Shown here: positions 1-8,562 of the stretch, piece after piece
Layout: the number at the start of each line of letters is the position of its first letter
Numbering within the stretch: position 1 is the first letter of the stretch
Assembly (NCBI GenBank): GCA_011390935.1
Contig: JAABRL010000036.1
Coordinates: forward strand, 1-42,449
Source: Gemmatimonas sp.
GTDB lineage: Bacteria > Gemmatimonadota > Gemmatimonadetes > Gemmatimonadales > Gemmatimonadaceae
Direction: 5' to 3'
DNA: 42,449 nucleotides
The notes under the pieces: generated by a model
What the model saw: the letters and a program-made list of their open reading frames with translations, nothing else
What the model was told of the DNA's origin: nothing
Databases searched by the model: none
Made by a program: the position numbers and the translations under genes

Positions 1-848
1 GCCTCGCTGCTCGCGGGCAATCCCCACCCGATCACAGCGGCCGCGTGACCGCTGGGCGCACGACGCTCTACCTGCGTGCGCTGGCCATCGACCGGCATGC
101 CGAGCTGCGCGAGCGCTTCGCGCGCATCGGCCTCGGCAACAGCTGACGGCGCGATGATCGCGATCGACGGCGGATCGCGCTGATCGAGGAACGTGCGCAG
201 CGCCGCCGAGCGAGCGGCTGGCGCCACGAGCTGATAGTGAGGCGTCACATTGAAGGCGACGGTGTCCGGCTTCACGAGCGGCGTCACGCGGCGCGCCTTG
301 CGCAGATGCCGCTCGAGGAAGGCGTTGACGGTGGCATCGTCTTCGGTGGCGCTGAGCGCAATGCGCGTGGCGCTGGCCGGCACATCGGCCAACAGCGATT
401 CGATCGTGTCGGTGCTGGTGCCGGTGGCGAGCAGCTCTTCGAGACCGAGCAGCACGATCGCCTGCACATCACCCACCGCGAGTGCCGACGTGCGACGCAG
501 CGCGAGCAGATCACTCGGTGTGCCGATCGCGACAGCCACCGGGCCGAGCGCCAGCACGCGCGTACCACGCGGGACTGCGGTGACGGGCACGACGCGAAGC
601 GACGGCGAGTCGAGCAGAGCGCGGGCCTCGGTGACGGCCAGCTGAGTGGCGGCCGCCGAGGAGGTGATGATCAGGCACGCCGGCGCCGCCGGTGCTCCAC
701 CGTCGCGGCTGCGCTCCACGCCGGGACGCAGTGCCGCCTGCACTGTGCGCGGTTCCATTGCGCCAAGGACTACCACATGCTGGCTGCGCGTACCGCCAGC
801 CGCTCCGGACTCCCCGCCCGGTGCCGTTCCTACCCGTTCATCGCCCAC
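1..848 (-). CDS. Degenerate DEAD-box helicase-like protein (3' part outside window)
   Basis: The frame is open from a GTG at 848 to the window edge, giving 282 visible residues. GGAG six bases upstream supports this start. The order of segments follows a DEAD-box protein. A motif Ia-like stretch (ACLIITSSAAATQLAVTEAR) comes first, then IGTPSDLLALRR where motif Ib (TPGRLLD) sits, VLLGLEELL where VLDEADRML is expected, and ALSAT for motif III (SAT). A second RecA-like segment (IAIIAPSAVAEAD) follows. No Walker A (GxGKT) exists before motif Ia and the DEAD box reads GLEE, so ATP hydrolysis is unlikely. I infer a pseudo-helicase, perhaps an RNA-binding scaffold; DbpA-type RNA-binding domains are often found at the C-terminus of DEAD-box proteins, but that part lies outside the window. 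The frame has no stops and good codon bias, so it is not a pseudogene by decay. Confidence 0.7.
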   Translation of the reverse strand, partial: MGDERVGTAPGGESGAAGGTRSQHVVVLGAMEPRTVQAALRPGVERSRDGGAPAAPACLIITSSAAATQLAVTEARALLDSPSLRVVPVTAVPRGTRVLALGPVAVAIGTPSDLLALRRTSALAVGDVQAIVLLGLEELLATGTSTDTIESLLADVPASATRIALSATEDDATVNAFLERHLRKARRVTPLVKPDTVAFNVTPHYQLVAPAARSAALRTFLDQRDPPSIAIIAPSAVAEADAREALAQLGMPVDGQRTQVERRAPSGHAAAVIGWGLPASSE

Positions 849-860
849 GTCCCGCTCCCG

Positions 861-1040
861 TCAGTTGTCGGACAGCAAATGCGCGCCACCGCCCAACGGT
901 GGCGCGGAGAGCGGACGCCGCAGCGTGCGCTCCTCGATGTCGATTCGCCTCGTGCGAATCGGCGTGCGACTCGCGCGTAGCGAGTCCGTGCGGTGCAGCG
1001 CGCCGAGTGTCCGGTTCACCACCGGCGGATCGCCCTGCAC
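861..1040 (-). CDS. Possible small protein upstream of the DEAD-box-like gene
   Basis: This short frame ends 12 bases before the GTG of the DEAD-box-like gene on the same strand. It is open up to an ATG at 1115, but the first codons lack the local G/C third-position bias and that ATG lies inside a good -10 element (1116 to 1111). The bias starts near the GTG at 1040, with GGGG about eight bases upstream, giving 59 residues. The product is basic and proline-rich, with no domain, signal peptide or membrane segment that I recognise. It may be a real small gene translated ahead of its neighbour or only leader sequence. Confidence 0.35.
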   Translation of the reverse strand: MQGDPPVVNRTLGALHRTDSLRASRTPIRTRRIDIEERTLRRPLSAPPLGGGAHLLSDN

Positions 1041-1110
1041 GATTGGCGCCCCAACCAACGGCGCGTGTAAGTTCGTCCTGCTCCCGTGCCGCCCTTCGGC
1101 ACATCCCTGA

Positions 1111-1116
1111 ATCATA
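1111..1116 (-). promoter_or_regulatory. Candidate -10 element for the leftward genes
   Basis: TATGAT on the minus strand differs from the sigma-70 consensus TATAAT at one position. No convincing -35 hexamer lies 16-18 bases upstream. It would start transcription near 1104, toward the small ORF and the DEAD-box-like gene. Apart from the possible small ORF, I see nothing else in the 849-1180 gap. Confidence 0.35.
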
Positions 1117-1180
1117 GTCGATTCGTCGTCCCCGTACCATGTGCTCTCGGCAGATCGCCCGGAGCCTGTCCCGCGCCCTC

Positions 1181-2374
1181 ATGTCGAGACCGTTCACGCC
1201 GTCCGTCAACATCGCCCGCCTCAAGGAATCCGCCACGCTCGCCGTGGCGGCGAAGGCGCGGTCGTTGCGCGCGCAGGGCATTCCGGTGATTGACCTGGGC
1301 GCGGGCGAGCCCGACTTCGACACGCCCGCGTTCATTCGCGAGGCGGCGGCGGCGGCTGTGGAGGCCGGCGCCACGCGCTACACGGCCACCGAGGGCATCC
1401 CGGCACTTCGGGAGGCAATCGCCGCCGACGCCAACCGACTCCTGCCGAGCGGCGCCGAGCCCTTCACCGGCGCGCAGGTGGTGGTGTCCAACGGCAGCAA
1501 GCAGTCGCTCTACAACGCCTGTGTTGCCTGTTTCGGGCCTGGCGACGAAGTGCTCGTTCCCACGCCCAGCTGGACCAGCTACTACGAAATGCTGGAGTTG
1601 GCGCGGGCCACCGCCGTGCCCGTGTTCGGCACCGCGGCGCAGGGCCTCAAGGTGACCGCCGAGCAGCTGGCCGCGGCCGCGACCCCGCGCACGCGCGGAC
1701 TCATGCTCAACTCGCCCTGCAATCCCACGGGCGCGGTGTACACCCGTGCGGAGCTCGATGCCATCCTGTCGCTCGCCGACCAGCACGGCTGGTGGGTGAT
1801 CTCCGACGAGATCTACCTGCGCATTGCGTACGACGCGCCGGCGACGTCGGTGCTGCAATGTGCGCCGGCGCGCGATCGCCTCATCCTGATCAACGGTGTC
1901 GCCAAAGCGTACGCCATGACCGGCTGGCGCATCGGCTGGTCGATCGCGCCGCTCGAGGTCACGCGCGCCATGATCGCGGTGCAGTCACACACCACGTCCA
2001 ACCCGGCCGCCGTGTCCCAGCACGCCGCGCTCGCCGCACTCACGCGCGTGGACGACGCCAACGCCGCCATCGATGCGATGGTGCGCGCGTTTCATCGTCG
2101 GCGTGATGCGGTACTCGAGGCGCTCGGTGCCGCGCGGGCGCTGGCGGTCCACCCGGCGGGCGCGTTCTATCTGTATCTCGACGTGTCTTCGTTCGGCGGC
2201 GACGACCCGGGAGCACGGTTTTCCGCTGCCCTGCTCGATGCCCATCAGGTGGCGGTCGTGCCGGGCAGTGCCTTCCTCACGCCCTCATGGATTCGCGCCT
2301 CGTACGCGACCACCGAGGCCATTGCCGTGGACGGCGTGCAGCGCATGGTGCGTCTGCTCGCCGCCGGCGCCTGA
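1181..2374 (+). CDS. Pyridoxal-phosphate aminotransferase, aspartate aminotransferase family (class I)
   Basis: 397 residues, the usual length for subgroup I-gamma (bacterial/archaeal) aspartate aminotransferases. Visible family marks are the substrate-loop GAGEPDFDTP (41-50), SNGSKQSLY (103-111) for phosphate binding, NSPCNPTGAVY (177-187), SDEIY (208-212) with the Asp that pairs with the PLP nitrogen, and AKAYAMTGWRIGW (241-253) with Lys242 as the Schiff-base residue. It transfers amino groups between aspartate or another amino acid and 2-oxoglutarate in the cytosol; exact substrate cannot be read from sequence. An ATG at 1139 would add 14 poorly biased residues, so I prefer 1181. The RAM-domain gene follows after 15 bases and probably shares its transcript. 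Confidence 0.9.
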   Translation: MSRPFTPSVNIARLKESATLAVAAKARSLRAQGIPVIDLGAGEPDFDTPAFIREAAAAAVEAGATRYTATEGIPALREAIAADANRLLPSGAEPFTGAQVVVSNGSKQSLYNACVACFGPGDEVLVPTPSWTSYYEMLELARATAVPVFGTAAQGLKVTAEQLAAAATPRTRGLMLNSPCNPTGAVYTRAELDAILSLADQHGWWVISDEIYLRIAYDAPATSVLQCAPARDRLILINGVAKAYAMTGWRIGWSIAPLEVTRAMIAVQSHTTSNPAAVSQHAALAALTRVDDANAAIDAMVRAFHRRRDAVLEALGAARALAVHPAGAFYLYLDVSSFGGDDPGARFSAALLDAHQVAVVPGSAFLTPSWIRASYATTEAIAVDGVQRMVRLLAAGA

Positions 2375-2389
2375 CTCCGGAGCGTTCTC

Positions 2390-2668
2390 ATGATCACGAC
2401 CATCGTGCTGATTCAGGCGGATCCGCGAAAGATCCGCGAGTGCGCCATGAACCTCGCGGGCATTGACGGGGTGGCCGAGGTGTATTCCGTGTCCGGCGCG
2501 TGGGATCTCGTGGCGATCCTGCGCGTCGCCGATCTGGAGAAGATCGCCGATGTGGTCACGCATCACTTCGCCACGGTGCCCGGCATCGAGCGTACCCAGA
2601 CGCTCACCGCATTTCGCGCCTACTCCAAGGGTGACCTGGAACAGGCGTGGGATATCGGCGTGGAGTGA
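2390..2668 (+). CDS. Stand-alone RAM (Lrp/AsnC ligand-binding) domain protein
   Basis: 92 residues matching the C-terminal alpha-beta sandwich (RAM domain) of Lrp/AsnC regulators, with no DNA-binding helix-turn-helix. Family features are the opening strand TTIVLIQADP, GIDGVAEVYSVSGAWDLVAI (ligand-pocket strand and loop) and VPGIERTQTLTAF before the end. In full-length family members this domain binds amino acids and drives oligomerisation. Stand-alone copies are known and may bind amino acids or modify partner Lrp proteins. Its position 15 bases after an aminotransferase fits amino-acid sensing, which is inference. Confidence 0.85.
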   Translation: MITTIVLIQADPRKIRECAMNLAGIDGVAEVYSVSGAWDLVAILRVADLEKIADVVTHHFATVPGIERTQTLTAFRAYSKGDLEQAWDIGVE

Positions 2669-2693
2669 GGCGACGGCGCGCGCCGCCGGTCGA

Positions 2694-3773
2694 TCAGAAG
2701 TCGCAGCGGTTGCCGACCGTGCGGTACAGCTCGCGCCACGCTTCGTTCTCGTAGCGCAGCACGAGCGTGTACAGCGGCGCCAGCGCGCGCTCGCGCAGTC
2801 CGAAGAAGAGTTCGGGGACGCCGTCGTTGTCCACGTCGAGATAGTCGAGAAACTCGAGCCGTGGTGGCGTCTCGCGAGAACCGACCGTCGAAAAGGAATA
2901 CGTGGGCCGAAAGCCGTACGTGCCGCGATCGAGCGCCACGATGAACTGTCGCGGTCGTTCGCCGAACGGCTTGAGCGAGTCGGGCAGCGGAGCGGGGTCG
3001 TTGTACTCCACGAGCAAGGTGGAGCTGCCGTTGACGCCCGTGGGGACCTGCACCACGCGTCGCTCGTAGCGCGCGAGCTGCCCCGGCGGGATGCCGGACG
3101 ACGGAGCGACCAACGTGCCGATGTTTTCGAGGGCCTTGGCGATCTCCGCGGGCGACAGCGTGAGCGCGTGCGCGAGCGGCGGACGTCCACCCGTCGTGGC
3201 GAGTGGTGCGAAGCCTCGACCTTCATCCGCGCCCGTGAGGATTGCCCGGGCCATCGGAATCACCACCGGACAGTTGAGGGTGTCGAGCGGTGCCGCCCCC
3301 GGCTGCCACATGCCCCGGAACATGCGAATCGACTCGGCTTGGCGTCCGCGGCGATACGCCGTCAGCGTCTTGCCGGCGTGCATGTACTCAGCGTCCACAC
3401 GCCGCCACCCGCGCTCCGACAGCTTGAGCGCGCGCAGCCCCTCCGCGCCCACGGTGCCGAGAGGGACGACCAACGCACTCCCGCCGTCGGGCAGCACGCG
3501 GAAGAGGATCTCCGGGCGTTCCTCGAGCAACACGCTGTCACGCGTCCACCGCGACACGCTCGGATCACTCGAAAAGATCCGTCCCACGGCGCTGTCGCTG
3601 CCGCAGCCGACACCAGTGAGCACCGCGATGGCCAGCGCCGCGATCGGTGTACGGCGAAGCGTCGTGCAGGAAGGGGCAGGGAACAGGCGTCGGACTCCGA
3701 AGGATCGCACTGACAGGCTCGCGAGAGAGAGGGATACGTGAATAAGTTCGCGGGTCCGGGGGGGCGGCGCCAC
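2694..3773 (-). CDS. Exported protein of unknown function, possible lipoprotein
   Basis: 359 residues at most. A hydrophobic stretch (TPIAALAIAVLTGVGC) followed by GSDS looks like a signal peptide with a weak lipobox; the Cys would be the lipidated residue. The long basic stretch before it suggests the true start is one of the internal GTG codons rather than 3773. Near the C-terminus LDYLDVDNDGVPELFFG resembles a FG-GAP/EF-hand-like calcium loop (DxDxDG). No enzymatic motif is visible. It faces the aminotransferase/RAM pair tail to tail, and only 25 bases separate the stops. Function unknown. Confidence 0.7.
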   Translation of the reverse strand: MAPPPRTRELIHVSLSLASLSVRSFGVRRLFPAPSCTTLRRTPIAALAIAVLTGVGCGSDSAVGRIFSSDPSVSRWTRDSVLLEERPEILFRVLPDGGSALVVPLGTVGAEGLRALKLSERGWRRVDAEYMHAGKTLTAYRRGRQAESIRMFRGMWQPGAAPLDTLNCPVVIPMARAILTGADEGRGFAPLATTGGRPPLAHALTLSPAEIAKALENIGTLVAPSSGIPPGQLARYERRVVQVPTGVNGSSTLLVEYNDPAPLPDSLKPFGERPRQFIVALDRGTYGFRPTYSFSTVGSRETPPRLEFLDYLDVDNDGVPELFFGLRERALAPLYTLVLRYENEAWRELYRTVGNRCDF

Positions 3774-3860
3774 GGGGCAGACGGATCGCCCGCGGTTGCC
3801 CCGGGGTAGGACGACGCACGACGTACGGGGGCACGCCCCGATTTTCCCTCAGCCATTCGC

Positions 3861-4772
3861 ATGATCAATCGCCCGTTCGCAGTGCTGGCGGCACTCGCGC
3901 TTGCCGTGACCCCATCGTTCGCGGTTGCTCAGGAACGTGCGCCACGGAGCGCACCGGCCGTCGTGCTGACCGTTCGACCGGCCGTGGGGGACATGTTCAC
4001 GCTGCTGCTCGAACAGACGCTGGAGGTCTCCGGCGTGCGCCGTGAGCCCATGCCGCTACCGGCCTTGGGCGGCAGAGCCTCGGAACCTGTGCGGGAACCC
4101 GATCTCGGACCACGCCGCAACCGGACGCCGAGCCGCCTCACGGTCATGTCCGTTCACGGGCATTCGGTGGTGGAGTCCAGCGATCGCACCGGGACAGTGA
4201 TGCTCGCGACGATCGACTCCATGCGGGTGCAGGCGGGTGAGTCGGGCGCAGCGCTCTCCTCGCAGCTCGTTCCGCTCACGGCGAATCGTCAATCCCGGCT
4301 GCGCGTGGCGCCCAACGGCGCCATGTCGTTGCTCGAGGGTACCGCCGGAGCGACAGCCGTGGGGCCCACCCTCTCCGCGATGCCCGCCATGCTGCCCGAC
4401 GGTGTGGTCGATGTGGGCGACAGCTGGGAACACGAGGTCGCGATGCCCCCGCTGCCGTTCACCGCGTATCGCACCGACGGTGTGCTCCATACGGTCTTTC
4501 GCCTCGATAGTGTGCAGAAGCGCACCGGCGATGCCTGGGTGAGCGTGCGCGGCACCATGCGTCGTGATGGTCCCACGCGTGATCTGCCCGGTGGCACGCG
4601 GGTGATCACGGCGGGCACGATGGAGGGCACGTTGTTCTTCGATCGGGGACGAGGCTGGATCACGGACGCCAGCACCACGGTGTTTCTGCAAAGCGAAATC
4701 GTGAACGCGGCCGATGCGTCGCTCCCCACGCACGTGGGGATTCGGCTCACGCAGCGCATGCGCGTGCGATAG
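3861..4772 (+). CDS. Exported protein of unknown function
   Basis: 303 residues. The N-terminus (MINRPFAVLAALALAVTPS) is a Sec signal peptide with likely cleavage near AVAQ, residues 21-24. The mature part is beta-rich without membrane segments or Cys pairs. It includes an internal pattern (PDGVVDVGDSWEHEV) seen in secreted proteins that test a response to a condition, but I cannot assign it to a family with certainty. It is divergent from the gene at 2694-3773 and precedes sbcD by 95 bases. Function unknown. Confidence 0.75.
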   Translation: MINRPFAVLAALALAVTPSFAVAQERAPRSAPAVVLTVRPAVGDMFTLLLEQTLEVSGVRREPMPLPALGGRASEPVREPDLGPRRNRTPSRLTVMSVHGHSVVESSDRTGTVMLATIDSMRVQAGESGAALSSQLVPLTANRQSRLRVAPNGAMSLLEGTAGATAVGPTLSAMPAMLPDGVVDVGDSWEHEVAMPPLPFTAYRTDGVLHTVFRLDSVQKRTGDAWVSVRGTMRRDGPTRDLPGGTRVITAGTMEGTLFFDRGRGWITDASTTVFLQSEIVNAADASLPTHVGIRLTQRMRVR

Positions 4773-4867
4773 CAGACGGGCGAAGCGGGGCGACTCATCA
4801 GGTCGGATCTCGTCGTCCCGCAGGTCGCCCGCTAGCTTACCCACGACCCGACGACCTGCCCTCCGCG

Positions 4868-6109
4868 ATGCGACTTGTTCATCTGTCCGACCTTCATCTC
4901 GGCTTTCGCCAGTTCGCGCGCCAAACGTCGGCGGGCGGCAATCAGCGTGAAGCCGATGTCGCCGCCACGTGTGCGCGCGCGATCGGACAGGTGATCACGC
5001 TCGCACCGGAGGTCGTGCTGGTGGGGGGGGACGTCTTTCACAGCGTTCGCCCACCCAACTCGGCCATCGTGGACGCCTTCCAGCAGTTCGGACGGCTGCG
5101 CGCCGCGCTTCCCGATGCGCTGATCGTGATGATTGCCGGCAACCACGATGTGCCGCGCGCCTCCGATGCGGGATGCATTCTGCAGCTCTTTGCCGAACTC
5201 GGCGTGCACGTGGTGTACCGTGGCCCCGAACGCATCGATGATCCGCAGCGCGATCTGTCCGTCATGGCTGTGCCCTACGCCACACCGGGCACGGCGCCAG
5301 AGACGCCGGTCTTCACGGCTGATGCCAATCGGCGATTCAACGTGCTGCTCGTGCACGATGAGGTGCGTGGCGTGGTACCGGAGGCGGCGCAGCCGGGCGA
5401 CCGCCTGTACACGCCGATCGATCCGGTGTCGTTCGAAGACGCGCCGTGGGACTACATCGGACTTGGTCACTATCATGTCTATCGCCCGATCAATGTCACG
5501 CATGCCGCGACGGGACGACGCATTCCCACGTACTACAGCGGGTCGCTCGACTACACGAGCACCAACCCCTGGTCCGATGTGCGCGAAGAAACGTTGCGCA
5601 ACGGTGCTGCGCCTGGTGAGGGCAAGGGCTTCATCGAGCATGATCTGGCCACGGGGGCGCATCGCTTTCATGCGGTGACGGTGTCGCGGCGCCTGCTCGA
5701 TCTTCCGCGCATTGACGCGGCGAACCTTCTGGCTCCGGAACTCGACGCGCGCATTGCCGCCACCGTGGCGGACGCGGGCGATGCCATCACCGATGCCATC
5801 GTGCGACTCGTGGTCACCAACGTGTCGCGACACGTGCTGCGCACACTCGACTACGCCCCCCTGCGCGAGCTGCGGCGGCGCGCCATGCACTTCCAGCTCG
5901 ACGCCCGCCGCCCCGAGTCGGCCGACGCGGCCGGTGGCGCATCGGCACCGGGCCGTCGCATCACCCTCCGCGATCGCCTCGCTGAACGATTGCGCGACCG
6001 TCCACTCGCACCCGGTCTCGATCGCGATCGGCTCGTGGAACTGGGGCTCACGTATCTCACGCGTGCGGAAGAACAGGTGGCGGCGGCGCTCCCCGTGGCG
6101 GAGGGCTGA
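4868..6109 (+). CDS. sbcD: DNA double-strand-break/hairpin nuclease subunit SbcD (Mre11 family)
   Basis: 413 residues, typical of SbcD. Metal-binding phosphoesterase motifs appear in order: DLHLG (8-12), GGDVFH (53-58), GNHDVP (91-96), then VHDE and GHYH, which supply the remaining His and Asp ligands for two Mn ions. With SbcC it forms an ATP-driven exo/endonuclease that cuts DNA hairpins and protein-blocked ends. The sbcC ATG follows two bases after the stop. The start has no clear ribosome-binding site. Confidence 0.93.
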   Translation: MRLVHLSDLHLGFRQFARQTSAGGNQREADVAATCARAIGQVITLAPEVVLVGGDVFHSVRPPNSAIVDAFQQFGRLRAALPDALIVMIAGNHDVPRASDAGCILQLFAELGVHVVYRGPERIDDPQRDLSVMAVPYATPGTAPETPVFTADANRRFNVLLVHDEVRGVVPEAAQPGDRLYTPIDPVSFEDAPWDYIGLGHYHVYRPINVTHAATGRRIPTYYSGSLDYTSTNPWSDVREETLRNGAAPGEGKGFIEHDLATGAHRFHAVTVSRRLLDLPRIDAANLLAPELDARIAATVADAGDAITDAIVRLVVTNVSRHVLRTLDYAPLRELRRRAMHFQLDARRPESADAAGGASAPGRRITLRDRLAERLRDRPLAPGLDRDRLVELGLTYLTRAEEQVAAALPVAEG

Positions 6110-6111
6110 CC

Positions 6112-8562
6112 ATGCGCCTGCATGCCCTCGCGCTGCGCAACTTCCGGCAACACGTCGAGACGAACATTCGTTTCGCACCCGGACTCACGGGCATCATCGG
6201 CGCCAACGGCGCTGGCAAGACGACGATTCTCGAAGCGATCGCGTGGGCGCTGTATGGCAACAGCGCGGCGCGCGGCACACGCGATTCGTTGCGTCACGCG
6301 CGTGCGGCAGACAATGCGCCCGTTCGCGTCGAGCTCGATTTCGAGTTGGCCGGTCATCGCTATCGTGTGGAGCGCACGTTGCGGGGCGCCGAGCTCTTTC
6401 TCGATGGCGGCAGCACGCCGATTGCGCGCAGCATCAAAGCGGTGAACGAACTGCTGCAGCGACGGCTCGGCATGTCGCGCGCCGAGTTCTTCAATACGTA
6501 TTTCACGGGTCAGAAGGAACTCGATGTCATGGCCGCGCTGGGCCCGACGGATCGCGCGCGCTTTCTGGCGCGGGTGCTCGGGTACGATCGCCTGACCGCC
6601 GCGCAGGAGTTGCTGCGTGAGCAGCGCCGAACGCTCATCGCCGAGCTCAACGGATTGCGCAGCGGCATGCCCGATCCGGTGGTCGTGGCGCAGCGTGAGC
6701 ACGATGCGGACCTTGCGCTGTCGGAAGCGCGGGATCGGGCCGAGCTCGCGAGCGCCGCGCATGCATCGGCGCTGCAGCGACTCGCAACGATCGGGCCCAC
6801 GTGGGAGGCTGCCGACGCCGCACGCGAGCAGTGGCACGCGCTCGAGGCCGAGCGTCGACTCGTGGAGCAAGCCATCGAGGGCGCGACGCGCGAACGCGAG
6901 CGCGTGACGATTGAGCGTGCGGGCGTCGATGCGGCGAGCGCGGAACTTGCACCCTTGTTGCCGCTCGTGTCCGCGCTGCCCGCACGGCGCGACGCGCTCG
7001 AAGAGTTGGAGCGACTGGCTGCGGCCGATGGCGAACGCCGCGCGCTCGCCGAGCGCGTCGCGTCACTGGAAGAGGAGCGCACGCGACTGGCGGAGCGCCT
7101 CGGCAAACTCGAGAGCGCGCCGGCACTCGAGGTCGAACAGCGTGCCGTACTGGAGACCTCGCGCCGTGCGCTCTCCGCCCTGGAGTCGGCGCTCGACGAT
7201 GCGCGCACGGCGTGGGCGCGTGATCGGCAAGAGGCGGAAACGCGGCATGACGCGCTGAACACACAGCATGACGAACTCGCAGCGCAGCAAAGCACGCTGG
7301 AGGGGCTCGGCGAAGAGAGTCCGTGCCCGACGTGCGCACGGCCGCTTGGCGCGTCGTACCGCGACGTGCTCGGACTCATCACGGAGCAGCTCGAAACGGT
7401 GGTGGTGGACCGCAGCTACTTCCGCAATCGCGCCCGTCAACTGGCAACGGTACCGGAAGGGATCGCCGACCTCGAGCAGCGCCGGCTCGCGCAGCAACAG
7501 GACATCGCGTCAGCGGAGCGTCGATATGCCCGCATCACGGCGGCGGTCCAGGAGCGTGAGCAGTTGCAGCCGCTGTACCTCGTGCTGCAGCGGCGTGTCG
7601 ACGAGGCCACGCAGCGGCTGGCGACGCTCCCCGAGGGATACGATGCGACGGCGCACCGCACCCTGCGCCTCGAAGTGAGCCGTCTCAATGCGCTGTTCAC
7701 GCGCGTGGCGCAGCTACAGGCCACGGTGGAGCGCGCCGAGCCCCTGGAGCAGCGCGCCGAGGCGATCACGCGCGACCTCGCCACGCACGGTGCCCGGCGC
7801 GAGGAAATTTCCGGTCGCCTCGCCGCGCTCGCCTTCGATGTCGAGCACCATGCCACGCTGCGCCAGGAGTATGCCGGCGCCTCGCAAGCGGTGCATCAGG
7901 CGGAACTCGCGCAGGCCGAGGCGCGCGGCGCGGTCCAGCGCGCGGAACAGCAGCGGGAAGGGGCGCGGCGTGTACGCGCGGAGCTGCACACGCTGCAAGC
8001 GCGGGCCGGATTGCTCGAGGGTGAGCGGTCGTTGCATGATGAGCTCGATGATGAGTTCGCGGCGTTGCGCAGCGAGCTGAATGCGCGCCTCCGCCCCGAG
8101 CTGTCCGAACTCGCCAGCGGGTTCCTCGAATCGCTCACCGATGGTCGGTACGCCGCGCTGGAGCTCGACGAGGACTACGCGGTGCAGGTGCTCGAAGACG
8201 GGCTGCCCAAGAGCGTGCTGTCCGGCGGTGAGGAGGATCTGTGCAATCTGGTGTTACGGCTCGCGATTTCGCAGATGATTGCGGAGCGCGCCGGACAGGA
8301 GTTTTCGCTGCTGATTCTCGACGAGGTGTTCGGGTCACTCGATGAATCGCGACGTGAGAACGTACTGGCGCTGCTGCGTCGTCTGCACGATCGTTTCGAG
8401 CAGGTCATGGTGATCACGCACATCGAAGACGTTCGCGAGGGATTGGATCGAGTGCTCATGGTAACGTACGATGCGGAGACGGGAGCCAGCCGCGTGCACG
8501 CATCCGCGGGCGGCGCGGCTGGCGCGGAGGCGGCGGCTTGGGATGTCGAGGCGGTTGCATGA
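6112..8562 (+). CDS. sbcC: SMC-like ATPase subunit SbcC (Rad50 family)
   Basis: 816 residues. Walker A is GANGAGKTT (30-38). Long Arg/Glu/Ala-rich coiled-coil arms follow, with a zinc-hook CPTC at 405-408 that joins two molecules. The C-terminal lobe has the ABC signature LSGGEEDLCNLV (about 702-713) and Walker B plus D-loop LLILDEVFGSLDE (about 733-745). The protein is shorter than the E. coli one (1048) and nearer Rad50 length, so the arms are short. It powers SbcD in DNA-end processing. Translation is coupled on both sides: two bases after sbcD, and a four-base ATGA overlap with the next gene. Confidence 0.93.
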   Translation: MRLHALALRNFRQHVETNIRFAPGLTGIIGANGAGKTTILEAIAWALYGNSAARGTRDSLRHARAADNAPVRVELDFELAGHRYRVERTLRGAELFLDGGSTPIARSIKAVNELLQRRLGMSRAEFFNTYFTGQKELDVMAALGPTDRARFLARVLGYDRLTAAQELLREQRRTLIAELNGLRSGMPDPVVVAQREHDADLALSEARDRAELASAAHASALQRLATIGPTWEAADAAREQWHALEAERRLVEQAIEGATRERERVTIERAGVDAASAELAPLLPLVSALPARRDALEELERLAAADGERRALAERVASLEEERTRLAERLGKLESAPALEVEQRAVLETSRRALSALESALDDARTAWARDRQEAETRHDALNTQHDELAAQQSTLEGLGEESPCPTCARPLGASYRDVLGLITEQLETVVVDRSYFRNRARQLATVPEGIADLEQRRLAQQQDIASAERRYARITAAVQEREQLQPLYLVLQRRVDEATQRLATLPEGYDATAHRTLRLEVSRLNALFTRVAQLQATVERAEPLEQRAEAITRDLATHGARREEISGRLAALAFDVEHHATLRQEYAGASQAVHQAELAQAEARGAVQRAEQQREGARRVRAELHTLQARAGLLEGERSLHDELDDEFAALRSELNARLRPELSELASGFLESLTDGRYAALELDEDYAVQVLEDGLPKSVLSGGEEDLCNLVLRLAISQMIAERAGQEFSLLILDEVFGSLDESRRENVLALLRRLHDRFEQVMVITHIEDVREGLDRVLMVTYDAETGASRVHASAGGAAGAEAAAWDVEAVA

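Noticed and set aside
2463..3713. 416-codon plus-strand frame
   Set aside because: It is the antisense of the exported protein gene at 2694-3773 and overlaps the RAM protein in another frame.
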